NCBI RefSeq assembly: GCF_004022265.1
Contig: NZ_SAVB01000023.1
Span: 38,356 to 102,355, forward strand
Length of the DNA: 64,000 nt
From: Paenirhodobacter ferrireducens
GTDB taxonomy: Bacteria > Pseudomonadota > Alphaproteobacteria > Rhodobacterales > Rhodobacteraceae
Direction: 5' to 3'
Positions 8,208-18,141 of the stretch are shown here, piece after piece (the first letter of the stretch is position 1; the number at the start of each line of letters is the position of its first letter). A program made the position numbers and the translations under genes. The notes under the pieces were generated by a model. That model saw only the letters and a program-made list of their open reading frames with translations, was not told the DNA's origin and did not search any database.

Positions 8208-8656
8208 CAGGCCAGCCCGTGCTTCCGCGCGTAGTCGAGCTTTGCCTTGCCTTCGAGCGTCGACAGGACCTTGACGTGATCAGCCGCAACCAGCTTGTCC
8301 GCCTGCGAACCGGTCAGGCCGTGCTGGCGCGCATAGGTCATGCGTTCGCTGGGCCGGAGGCACTGAATTGCATCCTCATGCCCGCGAGCAACACGCTGGG
8401 CGTCCTCGCGGGCCTTGAGCCGCGCCGCGACCGAGGGGATGGCGCGCAGCTCGTTCACGGCCACACTCAGGTCGACCTCACGGTCTGCCAGCACGTGGAG
8501 CTTCACCGACTCGATCTGCACAATTTCATCGGGCGTGAGGTCGTTCAGCCCGAGTTCGTGGGCGGCGACGACGGCGATCTTGTTCGTGGCTTCGACGAGG
8601 GCGGCTACGCTGGACGGGCCGAGTACTCCGACGATGGTCTTGATGGATTCGGACAT
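8207..8656 (-). CDS. Island protein of unknown function (149 aa)
   Basis: A soluble protein with a short repeat-like element at its end: RMTYARQHGLTGSQADKL and KLDYARKHGLA share a YARxHGL core, which may be a duplicated helix. The middle is charged and helical (LKAREDAQRVARGHEDA). The ATG is two bases from the stop of the upstream helix-turn-helix gene. No recognised domain. Confidence 0.6.
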   Translation of the reverse strand: MSESIKTIVGVLGPSSVAALVEATNKIAVVAAHELGLNDLTPDEIVQIESVKLHVLADREVDLSVAVNELRAIPSVAARLKAREDAQRVARGHEDAIQCLRPSERMTYARQHGLTGSQADKLVAADHVKVLSTLEGKAKLDYARKHGLA

Positions 8657-8657
8657 T

Positions 8658-9215
8658 TTAGGCGGCTTTCTGGAGGTGGCGGAGGGTGGCGAGCTGGGGG
8701 ACGGCGAAGGCGTGGCCCCAATGCCGCCACGCGTCGGCGGATTGCGGCAGTTCGGAATGGTCGCCGCCGAAGACGTAAAGCATGACGCTCGGATGGATCA
8801 GAGCGAGGTCGAGCAGCACGCCAACGTCGGCTTTGAATGCTTCGGCCCAGAGCGCACCGATCAGCCCCGCGTGCAGTGCACCGCGCACCGCGAGGTACCG
8901 GGAAAGCTCAAGCTCGGTCAGGCAGGCCCGCAGCTCGGCTGCGCGGCGTTCACAGTCGGCCCCAAGGGGCAAAGAAGGCTCCGCATTCCGCCGCTTGGCG
9001 TCGATCTTGAGGATCGCGAATGCCTCGTCGCTGTCGCAACCACGCTTACGCGCGCCCCGGAGCCGAACAATCGCCTCATCGGCCCGGAAGTGCGGTACGC
9101 GCCGGATGGTGACGCTGCACATCGGCATTCGGTTGAACCACTTGCGCACGCCCGCTTCGCTGACGCCCAGCGCGCCAGCGACGTCGTTCATCGTGATGGT
9201 CATGCGTTCGTACAT
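8658..9215 (-). CDS. Helix-turn-helix DNA-binding protein, first gene of the island operon
   Basis: The N-terminal 50 residues form a helix-turn-helix like that of excisionase/AlpA or small replication regulators: ITMNDVAGALGVSEAGVRKWFNRM. The rest (about residues 60-185) is a helical domain I do not recognise. As the promoter-proximal gene of the minus-strand island series, and the gene closest to the attachment site, it could be an activator of the operon or an excisionase. Its ATG follows a GAAGGAAG ribosome site. A later ATG (9203) is also possible. Confidence 0.6.
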   Translation of the reverse strand: MYERMTITMNDVAGALGVSEAGVRKWFNRMPMCSVTIRRVPHFRADEAIVRLRGARKRGCDSDEAFAILKIDAKRRNAEPSLPLGADCERRAAELRACLTELELSRYLAVRGALHAGLIGALWAEAFKADVGVLLDLALIHPSVMLYVFGGDHSELPQSADAWRHWGHAFAVPQLATLRHLQKAA

Positions 9216-9245
9216 CGTGAAAGGCTTCCTTCATTTCGTAACATA

Positions 9246-9274
9246 AAACTACACAATATGAGGGAAAATGTCAA
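9246..9274 (-). promoter_or_regulatory. Sigma70-like promoter of the island operon
   Basis: On the minus strand a perfect -35 hexamer TTGACA (9269-9274) is separated by 17 bases from a -10-like TAGTTT (9246-9251). The expected start of transcription is about 9239, giving a short leader to the ATG at 9215. The area is A/T-rich compared with its surroundings. Confidence 0.65.
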
Positions 9275-9365
9275 GGTGACCAACAGAACGGTTCACGGAT
9301 GAGGGTAGGATGAGAGGGGAGCGCGCCAGAAGCGACTTGTGGGCTGGCTTGGGGGCCAATCATCG

Positions 9366-9383
9366 AATCGGCGTTAGCCGATT
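9366..9383. other. Hairpin next to the tRNA-Glu 3' end
   Basis: A perfect 7-bp hairpin AATCGGC-GTTA-GCCGATT lies 27 bases downstream of the tRNA. It has no T-run, so it may be a processing signal, a weak terminator, or part of the integrase arm-site region of the island. Confidence 0.4.
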
Positions 9384-9409
9384 GATCCAAAACGATTTTC
9401 TGGATGAAG

Positions 9410-9484
9410 TGGCAGCCCGTAGGGGAGTCGAACCCCTCTTTTCAGGTTGAAAACCTGACGTCCTAACCGATAGACGAACGGGCC
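9410..9484 (-). tRNA. tRNA-Glu (anticodon TTC)
   Basis: Reading the minus strand, the acceptor stem GGCCCGT pairs with ACGGGCT (one G-U), the anticodon loop is TTTTCAA giving TTC, the T-arm contains GGTTCGACTCC and CCA is encoded. The island begins at its 3' end, so it is probably the attachment site. Confidence 0.95.
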
Positions 9485-9641
9485 ACCGTTTCCGCTTCAG
9501 CGCGTTGCTGCGCGGCGTGGAGCGGTGTTTAGGCGAGCTTCGGGTGACTCGCAAGAGGGTTTTTTCAGATTGTCGCAACTTTCTTCACGGCCGCGCGATT
9601 TTCTTGAAAAAACGCCTGTGCTCAAGGGTTTGCCGCAGGAC

Positions 9642-11384
<1,743 letters not shown>

Positions 11385-11427
11385 GCCCTTCCCATAGCCG
11401 ATCGGCGCGCGGCCTGCCAGCATTGGC

Positions 11428-12015
11428 TCAGGCGCCGACGGCCTTGCGCACCATGTCCCAGTAGGTTGCCTCGACGGTGTCGAGGCTGAGCCGCCCGCCC
11501 TCGCGATACCAGGTGTTCACCCCGGTCAGCATGGCGATGATCGCGAGCGTGGCAAGCTTGGTGTCGGGCAGGGCGAAGACCCCCGCCGCGCGGCCGGCGA
11601 TCAGGATCTTTTCCAGCTCGGTCTCGTAGGCGCGGCGCAGCCCCTCGATCACCGCGAAATTCCCGGGGCTCAGGTTGCGCAGCTCCATGTAGCTCAGGAA
11701 AACCGCCTCGGCCCGGGTCAGGTTGAAGCGAATGTGAAAGCGCACGAAGGTTTCCAGTGCGGCGAGTGGCTCGGTCCTCGGCGCGACCTCGGCCCAGGCG
11801 GAGAGCAGCTCTTCCATGTGGCTCTTCAGCAGGTCGAAAAGCAGCGCCTCCTTGTCGGGGGTGTAGAGGTAGAGCGCCCCTGCCTGCACACCCACGGCCG
11901 CCGCGATCTGCCGCATCGAGACCGCGGCAAAGCCGTGGCGCGCGAAGAGCCGCTGCGCCTCGGCGCGGATGCGCGGGCCGGTGATCTCGGAATGGGAGCC
12001 TGTCTTGCGTGCCAT
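11428..12015 (-). CDS. TetR/AcrR-family transcriptional regulator
   Basis: The N-terminal 60 residues carry the TetR helix-turn-helix (AEAQRLFARHGFAAVSMRQIAAAVGVQAGALYLY in two overlapping parts), and the remaining 135 residues form a ligand-binding domain of the usual size. A palindrome matching a TetR operator lies 13 bases upstream of the ATG, suggesting autorepression. A GTG six bases upstream is an alternative start. The next gene downstream is recJ; the effector and the targets are unknown. It resembles fatty-acid-degradation-type TetR regulators in general form only. Confidence 0.88.
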   Translation of the reverse strand: MARKTGSHSEITGPRIRAEAQRLFARHGFAAVSMRQIAAAVGVQAGALYLYTPDKEALLFDLLKSHMEELLSAWAEVAPRTEPLAALETFVRFHIRFNLTRAEAVFLSYMELRNLSPGNFAVIEGLRRAYETELEKILIAGRAAGVFALPDTKLATLAIIAMLTGVNTWYREGGRLSLDTVEATYWDMVRKAVGA

Positions 12016-12028
12016 CGGCACAGGTTAT

Positions 12029-12044
12029 CTGAACATTTGTTCAG
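12029..12044. promoter_or_regulatory. Palindromic operator, probably for the adjacent TetR regulator
   Basis: CTGAACATTTGTTCAG has 7-base perfect arms around TT. It lies just upstream of the TetR-family gene and 89 bases from the divergent lipoprotein gene, so it could control both. Confidence 0.7.
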
Positions 12045-12132
12045 TATCAAACCCCGGCTGTCACGGGCGGCATGGCGGCTCTGGTCAGCGCCGGCGGGCG
12101 GGCTTATGGTCGGGCCGTTGACAGGAGCCGCC

Positions 12133-12330
12133 ATGACCCGCCTTGCCCTTGCCCTCGGTCTTCTTGCGCTTGCCGGTTGCGGCGCCTCCGATGCGGACTA
12201 TCCCGCGCTGGTACCGATGGAGACGCTGCTTTCCGATGACCCGCTGACGCCCGATCCGGCGCCGGCGCTCGAGGCGCGGGCGGATGCGCTGCGCGCGCGC
12301 GCCGCGGCGATCCGTGCCGAGCAGCCCTGA
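12133..12330 (+). CDS. Small lipoprotein of unknown function
   Basis: A 65-residue protein with a lipoprotein signal peptide (ALGLLALAGC; lipid attachment at the cysteine near residue 16). The mature part is short: a Pro/Asp-rich linker then an Ala/Arg helix (ARADALRARAAAIRAE) that may form a coiled coil. A GGAG ribosome site precedes the ATG. It lies between the TetR regulator (divergent) and hom. No family recognised. Confidence 0.75.
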   Translation: MTRLALALGLLALAGCGASDADYPALVPMETLLSDDPLTPDPAPALEARADALRARAAAIRAEQP

Positions 12331-12405
12331 GCCGGTTTCGACGCGTTGCAAGGTCGCGCCCGACAGGCTAACAGGGCTCTGACCATTCCAGCGCAAGAGG
12401 TTCCC

Positions 12406-13704
12406 ATGTCCGCCCCCGACGTTTCCCCGCTCCGCCTCGGCATCGCCGGGCTCGGCACCGTCGGCATCGGCGTGGTGAAGATCGTGCAGCGCCATGCCGA
12501 TCTGCTGGCCGTGCGCTCGGGCCGCCCGGTGGTGATCACCGCCGTCTCGGCGCGCGACCGCACGAAGAACCGTGATGCGGATCTGTCGGGCTATGCCTGG
12601 GAGACCGACCCGGTGGTGCTGGCGCAGCGCGACGACGTCGACGTCTTCGTCGAGCTGATGGGCGGGCACGAGGGCGCGGCGAAGAACGCGATGGAAGCGG
12701 CGCTGAAAGCCGGCAAGGACGTGGTGACGGCGAACAAGGCGCTGCTGGCCCATCACGGCCAGGCGCTGGCCGAAAGCGCCGAGGCGCTTGGCCGGGTGAT
12801 CCGCTTCGAGGCGGCGGTGGCGGGCGGCATCCCGGTGATTAAGGCACTGACCGAAGGGCTTGCCGGCAACGCGATCCGCCGCGTGATGGGGGTGATGAAC
12901 GGCACCTGCAACTATATCCTGACCCGGATGGAAAGCGCCGGCCTGCCCTATGAGACGGTGTTCGAGGAGGCGCGCGCGCTTGGCTATCTCGAGGCCGACC
13001 CGACCCTCGATGTCGGGGGCATCGACGCGGGGCACAAGCTTGCCATCCTCGCCGCCATCGCCTTCGGCACCAAGGTCAGCTTCGACGCGGTGCAGCTCGA
13101 GGGCATCGGCAAGATCTCGATCGACGACATCCGCCGCGCCGACGACATGGGCTACAAGATCAAGCTGCTGGGCGTGGCGCAGATCACCGGCCGCGGGCTC
13201 GAGCAGCGCATGATGCCCTGCCTCGTGCCCTCGTCCTCGCCCTTCGGGCAGCTGCAGGGCGGCACCAACATGGTGTTGCTGGAAGGCGATTCGATCGGCC
13301 AGATCGTGCTGCGCGGTGCGGGTGCGGGCGAGGGGCCGACGGCCTCGGCGGTGATGGGCGACGTGGTCGATCTCGCGCGCGGGCTGCGGATGCCGACCTT
13401 CGGCCAGCCTGCGGCGACACTCGCCGATCCGGTGCCGGCGGTGGCCTCGGCGCCGGCCGCCTACTATCTGCGACTCGAGCTGATGGACAAGCCCGGCGCG
13501 CTTGCCAAGGTGGCGACGGTGCTGGGCGAGGCCGGGATCTCGATCTCGCGGATGCGTCAGTATGGTCATGCCGATACCACGGCGCCGGTGCTGATCGTCA
13601 CCCACAAGACCACGCGCGACGCGATCGACCGCGCCATCGGCGGCTTCCCGGCGACCGGTGTCGTCGCAGGCGAGGCGGTGGCAATGCGGATCGAAGAGGT
13701 CTGA
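12406..13704 (+). CDS. hom: Homoserine dehydrogenase
   Basis: It reduces aspartate-semialdehyde to homoserine with NAD(P)H in the pathway to threonine, methionine and isoleucine. The 432-residue protein has the N-terminal nucleotide-binding motif GIAGLGTVGIGVV, the catalytic region with GVMNGTCNYIL and EADPTLDVGGIDAGHKLAIL, and a C-terminal ACT domain (YYLRLELMDKPGALAKV, about residues 355-430) for feedback control. The ATG at 12406 was chosen because AAGAGG precedes it; upstream codons are not conserved in style. glpX follows 131 bases later on the same strand. Confidence 0.96.
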   Translation: MSAPDVSPLRLGIAGLGTVGIGVVKIVQRHADLLAVRSGRPVVITAVSARDRTKNRDADLSGYAWETDPVVLAQRDDVDVFVELMGGHEGAAKNAMEAALKAGKDVVTANKALLAHHGQALAESAEALGRVIRFEAAVAGGIPVIKALTEGLAGNAIRRVMGVMNGTCNYILTRMESAGLPYETVFEEARALGYLEADPTLDVGGIDAGHKLAILAAIAFGTKVSFDAVQLEGIGKISIDDIRRADDMGYKIKLLGVAQITGRGLEQRMMPCLVPSSSPFGQLQGGTNMVLLEGDSIGQIVLRGAGAGEGPTASAVMGDVVDLARGLRMPTFGQPAATLADPVPAVASAPAAYYLRLELMDKPGALAKVATVLGEAGISISRMRQYGHADTTAPVLIVTHKTTRDAIDRAIGGFPATGVVAGEAVAMRIEEV

Positions 13705-13835
13705 GCGCGGCCGCGGCGGGGCAGGGGGCGGCGCGGTGCCGCCCACGTGCCGGCCGTTAGCGTTCTCAGGGTTGTCAGCCTCATGCGCCCGGGCTTAGCT
13801 GTTGCTGGCCCTTCGCGTTCGAGACAGGACAGACC

Positions 13836-14801
13836 ATGACTCCCCCCATCGATTTCAACGACCGCATGCTCTCGCTGGGCCTTGCCCGCGTCTCCGAGGC
13901 GGCGGCGCATGCCTCTGCCCGGCTGATCGGCCGCGGTGACGAGAAGGCCGCCGACCAGGCCGCGGTGAACGCCATGCGCGAGCAGCTCAACAGCCTCGAC
14001 ATCCGGGGCGTCGTGGTGATCGGCGAGGGCGAGCGCGACGAGGCGCCGATGCTCTATATCGGCGAGGAAGTGGGCTCCGGCACCGGTCCGGCGGTCGATA
14101 TCGCGCTTGACCCGCTCGAAGGCACCACGCTCACCGCGAAGGATATGCCGAATGCGCTGACCGTCGTGGCGATGGCACCGCGCGGCACGCTGCTGCACGC
14201 CCCCGACGTCTATATGGAGAAGCTGGCGATCGGCCCGGGCTATCCGGCCGACATCGTCTCGCTCGAGATGACGCCGACCGAGCGGGTGCTGGCGCTGGCC
14301 AAGGCACGGGGTGGGCGGCCCGAGGATATCACCTGTTGCATCCTCGAGCGTGACCGCCACGTCGAGCTGATCCGCGAAGTGCGCGAGACCGGCGCCGCGA
14401 TCCGGCTGATCACCGACGGGGACGTTGCCGGGGTGATCCATTGCGCCGAGCCCGATTTCACCGGCATCGACATCTACATGGGCTCGGGCGGCGCGCCGGA
14501 AGGCGTTCTGGCGGCTTCGGCGCTGAAATGCATGGGCGGGCAGATGTGGGGCAAACTCCTGTTCCGCAACGACGACGAGCGCGGCCGCGCGGCCAAGGCC
14601 GGGATCACCGATCTCGACAAGATCTACACCCGCGACGAGCTGGTGAAGTCGGACGTGATCTTTGCTGCGACCGGCGTCACCAATGGCTCGATCGTGCGGG
14701 GCGTGAAGCGCGAACCGACCTACATCGAGACGGAGACGATCCTGATGCGTTCGAAGACCGGCTCGGTGCGGCGCATGATCTACCGCAACCCGGTTCGCTG
14801 A
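13836..14801 (+). CDS. glpX: Class II fructose-1,6-bisphosphatase
   Basis: It hydrolyses fructose-1,6-bisphosphate to fructose-6-phosphate in gluconeogenesis, and in Calvin-cycle organisms may also act on sedoheptulose bisphosphate. The 321-residue protein has the GlpX motifs: VVIGEGERDEAPMLYIGEEVG, the metal-binding ALDPLEGTTLTAK, and MGSGGAPEGVLAASALKCMGGQMWG. Length is normal. It directly follows hom; this hom-glpX-recJ neighbourhood is usual in Rhodobacterales as far as I recall. The convergent TadG-like operon ends 72 bases downstream. Confidence 0.96.
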   Translation: MTPPIDFNDRMLSLGLARVSEAAAHASARLIGRGDEKAADQAAVNAMREQLNSLDIRGVVVIGEGERDEAPMLYIGEEVGSGTGPAVDIALDPLEGTTLTAKDMPNALTVVAMAPRGTLLHAPDVYMEKLAIGPGYPADIVSLEMTPTERVLALAKARGGRPEDITCCILERDRHVELIREVRETGAAIRLITDGDVAGVIHCAEPDFTGIDIYMGSGGAPEGVLAASALKCMGGQMWGKLLFRNDDERGRAAKAGITDLDKIYTRDELVKSDVIFAATGVTNGSIVRGVKREPTYIETETILMRSKTGSVRRMIYRNPVR

Positions 14802-14872
14802 GCGTGTCCTGCGTAAGATTCCCAAGGTCGAATGCCGGGCCCGCGGCTCCGGCGTTTCGCTTGCGGGGGGGG

Positions 14873-15529
14873 TCAATTGGTGTCGCGCCACATCGTGCGC
14901 GGCCCGCGCGGGCGGGTGACGACGAACTCGCTGAAGCGCAGCCGCGCATTCAGCCCGATCGTGGTGGAGTTCTGCCCGTCGAGGGTCAGGCCCTTTTCGC
15001 CGATGTCGAAGATCGGCCAGTACAGATAGGAGGCCTCGACGATCGTCGCGGAATCCCCTGCCGCCATCATCGGGATCGCCCCGGCCACGGCATCGAGCAT
15101 CGACTGGGTATAGGCCTCGTGACCGCCGGTGGCATGGGAGGCGGGCGAGCTGGGCGTGCTGTCCGACGCGCGCAGCTTGACCCGCTTGTTGGTGCCGTCG
15201 CAAACGCGCGTGTCCGTTTCGGTCGCCTCGCAGGAGATCAGCGTGACCCGGATCCAGCTTTGCCCGTCGCCGCTCGAACGGGTGGCGGCATCGAAGATCT
15301 TCTTGACCCCGTCGACATAGGCCGGCCCGATCGGGTCGCGCACGCGCGAGATCAGGTCGGCCACGGTATAGGTGGTGCGGGACACCACGGCGCGCATGCG
15401 GAAGGCGTCGTAGAACTGATAGGCGACCATGAACCAGCCGAGCAGCAGCACGGCGCCGAACAACCCCTCGATCGCCACCGAGCCACGGTTCTGCCTGAGG
15501 AAGCGGTGCAGGAAACGCAGCGGCATCAT
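14873..15529 (-). CDS. TadE/TadG-like pilus-assembly protein (third of trio)
   Basis: A 218-residue secreted or inner-membrane protein. The N-terminus (RFLRQNRGSVAIEGLFGAVLLLGWFMV) has the TadE-like G-x3-IE motif followed by one membrane segment; the rest is predicted to be outside the cytoplasm and has three cysteines. The start at 15529 overlaps the stop of the preceding gene (ATGATGA), so it is coupled. Such small pseudopilin-like proteins accompany Flp/Tad pili, but no tadA, tadB, tadC, rcpA or flp gene is nearby. Confidence 0.8.
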   Translation of the reverse strand: MMPLRFLHRFLRQNRGSVAIEGLFGAVLLLGWFMVAYQFYDAFRMRAVVSRTTYTVADLISRVRDPIGPAYVDGVKKIFDAATRSSGDGQSWIRVTLISCEATETDTRVCDGTNKRVKLRASDSTPSSPASHATGGHEAYTQSMLDAVAGAIPMMAAGDSATIVEASYLYWPIFDIGEKGLTLDGQNSTTIGLNARLRFSEFVVTRPRGPRTMWRDTN

Positions 15530-16077
15530 CAATTCCTCGGCTCGTTGACATAGGCGGTCATGGCGACGAGGGCGAAACGGCCGCTTGCGTCCTTCACCAG
15601 CGCGGCGCCAAGCGGGTCCATATCGGACATCGCCTTCAGCTTCAGACAGGCGCGCACCACCATCAGCTGGTTCGATGTGCCATAATCGAGTGTCGGGTTC
15701 AGCTCCGTGGTGCTGCTCGAGTCGGTGCACATCGTGCCGTTGGTATTGGCGAATTGCCAGGTCGTGGTGTCGACCGGGAAAATCTCGACCGCGAGGTTCT
15801 CGGTGCAGTCGGGCACATAGCGGATGGCCGCGCAGATCTTCTGCTTCAGCTGGTCATGTGTCAGGTTGACCAGGTTGCCAAGCCGCAGCTCGCGGGTTGC
15901 CACGTCGACGGCGCGTTCGAGCAGGATCTGGCGCAGGTTCGTTACCATCATCTCGACCCCGGCCAGCATGATCATGAAGAACAGCGGCAGCCAGAAGAGT
16001 GTCGGGATGGTGACGGCGCCATCCTCGTGCCGCAGCCGGTGCATCAGGTGGGGGCCGGGGTGGTGTGTCCTGCGCAT
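15529..16077 (-). CDS. TadE-like pseudopilin (second of trio)
   Basis: A 182-residue protein with a short cytoplasmic start (HRLRHEDGAVTIPTLFWLPLF), one membrane segment up to about residue 45 and an extracytoplasmic domain with several cysteines (CAAIRYVPDC, CTDSS, RACLKL). The DGAVTIP segment takes the place of the TadE processing-site motif. The ribosome site GAGGGGG precedes the ATG. It follows the large TadG-like gene by 12 bases and overlaps the next gene. Confidence 0.8.
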   Translation of the reverse strand: MRRTHHPGPHLMHRLRHEDGAVTIPTLFWLPLFFMIMLAGVEMMVTNLRQILLERAVDVATRELRLGNLVNLTHDQLKQKICAAIRYVPDCTENLAVEIFPVDTTTWQFANTNGTMCTDSSSTTELNPTLDYGTSNQLMVVRACLKLKAMSDMDPLGAALVKDASGRFALVAMTAYVNEPRN

Positions 16078-16088
16078 CTGTCGCCCCC

Positions 16089-17810
16089 TCAGTTCGTCAG
16101 CCGCAGCGCGTTGATCGCCGAGGCGATCGAGGTGAAGGCGTCGGTCAGATCCTCGGCGTTGACGTCATAGGCATAGCCCGCCGAGGTCGCGCATTGCGAC
16201 AGGATCGTCTTGCCTTCGGTCGGGGCGTTCACCGCGACAGTGAAGACATAGATGCCGTGTGCGCTGTCCTTGGCGACGTCGCACAGCTTCAGCAGCGCCG
16301 TGTCCTTCTGGCTGAATTCCGACTGCACCGCCATGTCGTTGTAAATGCTGGTCTTGTTGGCAGAGCCGTTGGCGGCCCGCAGCGAATTGTAGAGGAAGGT
16401 GTTGATCACATATTGCAGGGTGTAGCCCTTGCTCCACACCGTCTCCCAGCTGATCGGATAGCGGTTCGTGCCGGGCGAGCTGTACCAATAGCCGTTCGAC
16501 AGCTTGTAGTAAGGCTGGCTGCGCCCCGGGACGTAGTAATAGAGGTTGTTCCACCAGGTGCTGTTCGTGCTCGAATCTGCAAAGGCGGTGGCGCTATAGG
16601 TCGACACGAAACCGGAATCGCCGGTGCGATAGGCAGCCTTGGTCGAATAGGAACGGGTATTCTGCCCGTCGGTCATCAGCACCAGCACCTTCATCGCGCT
16701 GTCGCTGACTGATTCCGTGCCATCACTGTAGTTGAACGGGCGGCCCGAGAGGTCGGAACTCGCGTAGCCCGCGAGGATCAGCTTATCGAGCGCGGTACGC
16801 GCAGCCGGGTCGAGCAGGGCCAGACCCCAGCGGGCACCGACGTCGATTGCGGTGTCGCCGCCCGGGGTGAGGGCGTTGATCGCCGTATTGATCGTCGTTT
16901 GGTTGTTGGCGAAGGCCAGAACCGCGGCCGCGCTCGCGTTCGGGCAGTTCGCGATATTGGTCCGGGTTGCCAGCGACCAGGTGCCCTGGCCAAGCGCGGG
17001 CTGCCCCCAATAGTCGAAGCTGTCGCCGAACATCGTGCGCTGCAGCGCACGGGTCGTGGAGATGGCGAAGTCGCCGTCGGGCAGGGTCTCGATGTCGGCG
17101 CAGGTGTTCTGCGTGTGATCGGTCGAGAGGTTGAACCCGGTCGAGGTCCGCGGGCCGAGGGTGACCTGCTGGTTGTAGGGCACGATCGAGATCGAGAGCC
17201 GCCCGGCCGGCGCGCTTGCCGGTTGCACCGTTTTGAACATCTTGTCCACGAAAGTCAGGGCGGCCGGGCGCAACTTGTCCATCCGGGTCGGGTAGCGGCC
17301 GTCATAGCTGCTGTTCGTCGGGTAATAGATGTTCTGATTCATCGAGCCCGAGATATCGAGCACGAGCGAGATCTCGACGTTGCCGATTTCTTCCTGCGCG
17401 GTGCTGGCGCCGGTCGCCTGCAACGAGTTGATGTTGATGAGCGAGCCGAAGATGGTGTGCATGTTGTCGGTGGCGGTCACCGTCACCCGGCGCCATTCGC
17501 CAAGGGTGCCTTCCTCGACGTGGGGTGTCGCGTCGAGATAGTCGAGCCCGGCCTTCTTCAGGTAATCCTCGACGACCAGGGTCGGGTCAAGCTCCTGCGA
17601 CAGCGAGGCGGCGGCAAGCGCGGCGCGGTCGAGCGTGTTCTGGATCTTCGTGCGGCGTTCCTCCTGGCGCACGAAGTCGATCGAGATGCCGGTGCAGATC
17701 ATCATCACCAGAAAGATCTGCAGCGCCAGCGGGATCAGGGCGCCGTCCTCGTCGCTCAGGAAATGGGCAAGCCGACGGGCGGTTCTGCTCTTGTGCCGGA
17801 TACTCACCAT
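16089..17810 (-). CDS. TadG-like protein with von Willebrand factor A domain
   Basis: A 573-residue protein anchored by one N-terminal membrane segment (DEDGALIPLALQIFLVMMICTG, residues about 20-42). From about residue 130 it has a vWA domain with a metal-ion-dependent adhesion site, LVLDISGSMNQ, completed by TPGGDTAIDVG and VLMTDGQNT. The C-terminal part is Tyr/Ser-rich. TadG-family proteins assist Flp pilus assembly or surface adhesion. The ATG at 17810 has a GGAGAG site; further upstream codons are non-coding in character. It heads a three-gene operon and is divergent from dnaG. Confidence 0.85.
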   Translation of the reverse strand: MVSIRHKSRTARRLAHFLSDEDGALIPLALQIFLVMMICTGISIDFVRQEERRTKIQNTLDRAALAAASLSQELDPTLVVEDYLKKAGLDYLDATPHVEEGTLGEWRRVTVTATDNMHTIFGSLININSLQATGASTAQEEIGNVEISLVLDISGSMNQNIYYPTNSSYDGRYPTRMDKLRPAALTFVDKMFKTVQPASAPAGRLSISIVPYNQQVTLGPRTSTGFNLSTDHTQNTCADIETLPDGDFAISTTRALQRTMFGDSFDYWGQPALGQGTWSLATRTNIANCPNASAAAVLAFANNQTTINTAINALTPGGDTAIDVGARWGLALLDPAARTALDKLILAGYASSDLSGRPFNYSDGTESVSDSAMKVLVLMTDGQNTRSYSTKAAYRTGDSGFVSTYSATAFADSSTNSTWWNNLYYYVPGRSQPYYKLSNGYWYSSPGTNRYPISWETVWSKGYTLQYVINTFLYNSLRAANGSANKTSIYNDMAVQSEFSQKDTALLKLCDVAKDSAHGIYVFTVAVNAPTEGKTILSQCATSAGYAYDVNAEDLTDAFTSIASAINALRLTN

Positions 17811-18141
17811 GCTGCTCTCTCCACGCTTCTCCCGGCGCGGCGGCCGGGGGCGACGACTCTGCTCCGAGGGCAGGGTATGCGCGCGCTTCGGGGCGGAATT
17901 GGGGCACTCGGCGGGCAAAGCTGCCCGATTGTCCAGGGGCGCCGGGGAATGCGCCGGATCACGGGAGGCGGTTTCCGATCTCGCGCCAATCCGCCATGTT
18001 TCTTTTGCGGGGCGCCGGTGGGCTACGGGATTTCTTAACGTTCTCGCGACTGAGCCGGCGCGGGGCTGCCCACGGGCGCTTGACCGCGATTCGCAGCGTC
18101 GCCCTCTCGACAGCGGCCGTGCAGGGGCCATATTAGAGGGC
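17811..18141. other. Divergent intergenic region between tadG-like gene and dnaG
   Basis: A gene-free stretch of 331 bases that must hold the promoters of the tadG-like operon and of dnaG. I see no convincing promoter, operator or small-RNA structure; all open frames here look like Arg/Gly-rich shadow sequence. Confidence 0.5.

Larger units (their letters stand above)
1..9409. mobile_element. Integrated island at tRNA-Glu, phage-satellite-like
   Basis: This segment abuts the 3' end of tRNA-Glu(TTC), a classic integration position. From right to left it carries a promoter, a helix-turn-helix gene, several small genes including a terminase small subunit, a primase/helicase-like replication gene, an iteron array and a DNA methyltransferase. 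No capsid, portal, large terminase, tail or integrase gene is visible, so the segment is either a satellite-type element or the remnant of a prophage. The left boundary and any integrase would lie before position 1. Assignment as an island is inferred from context; I could not find the second attachment repeat. Confidence 0.6.
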
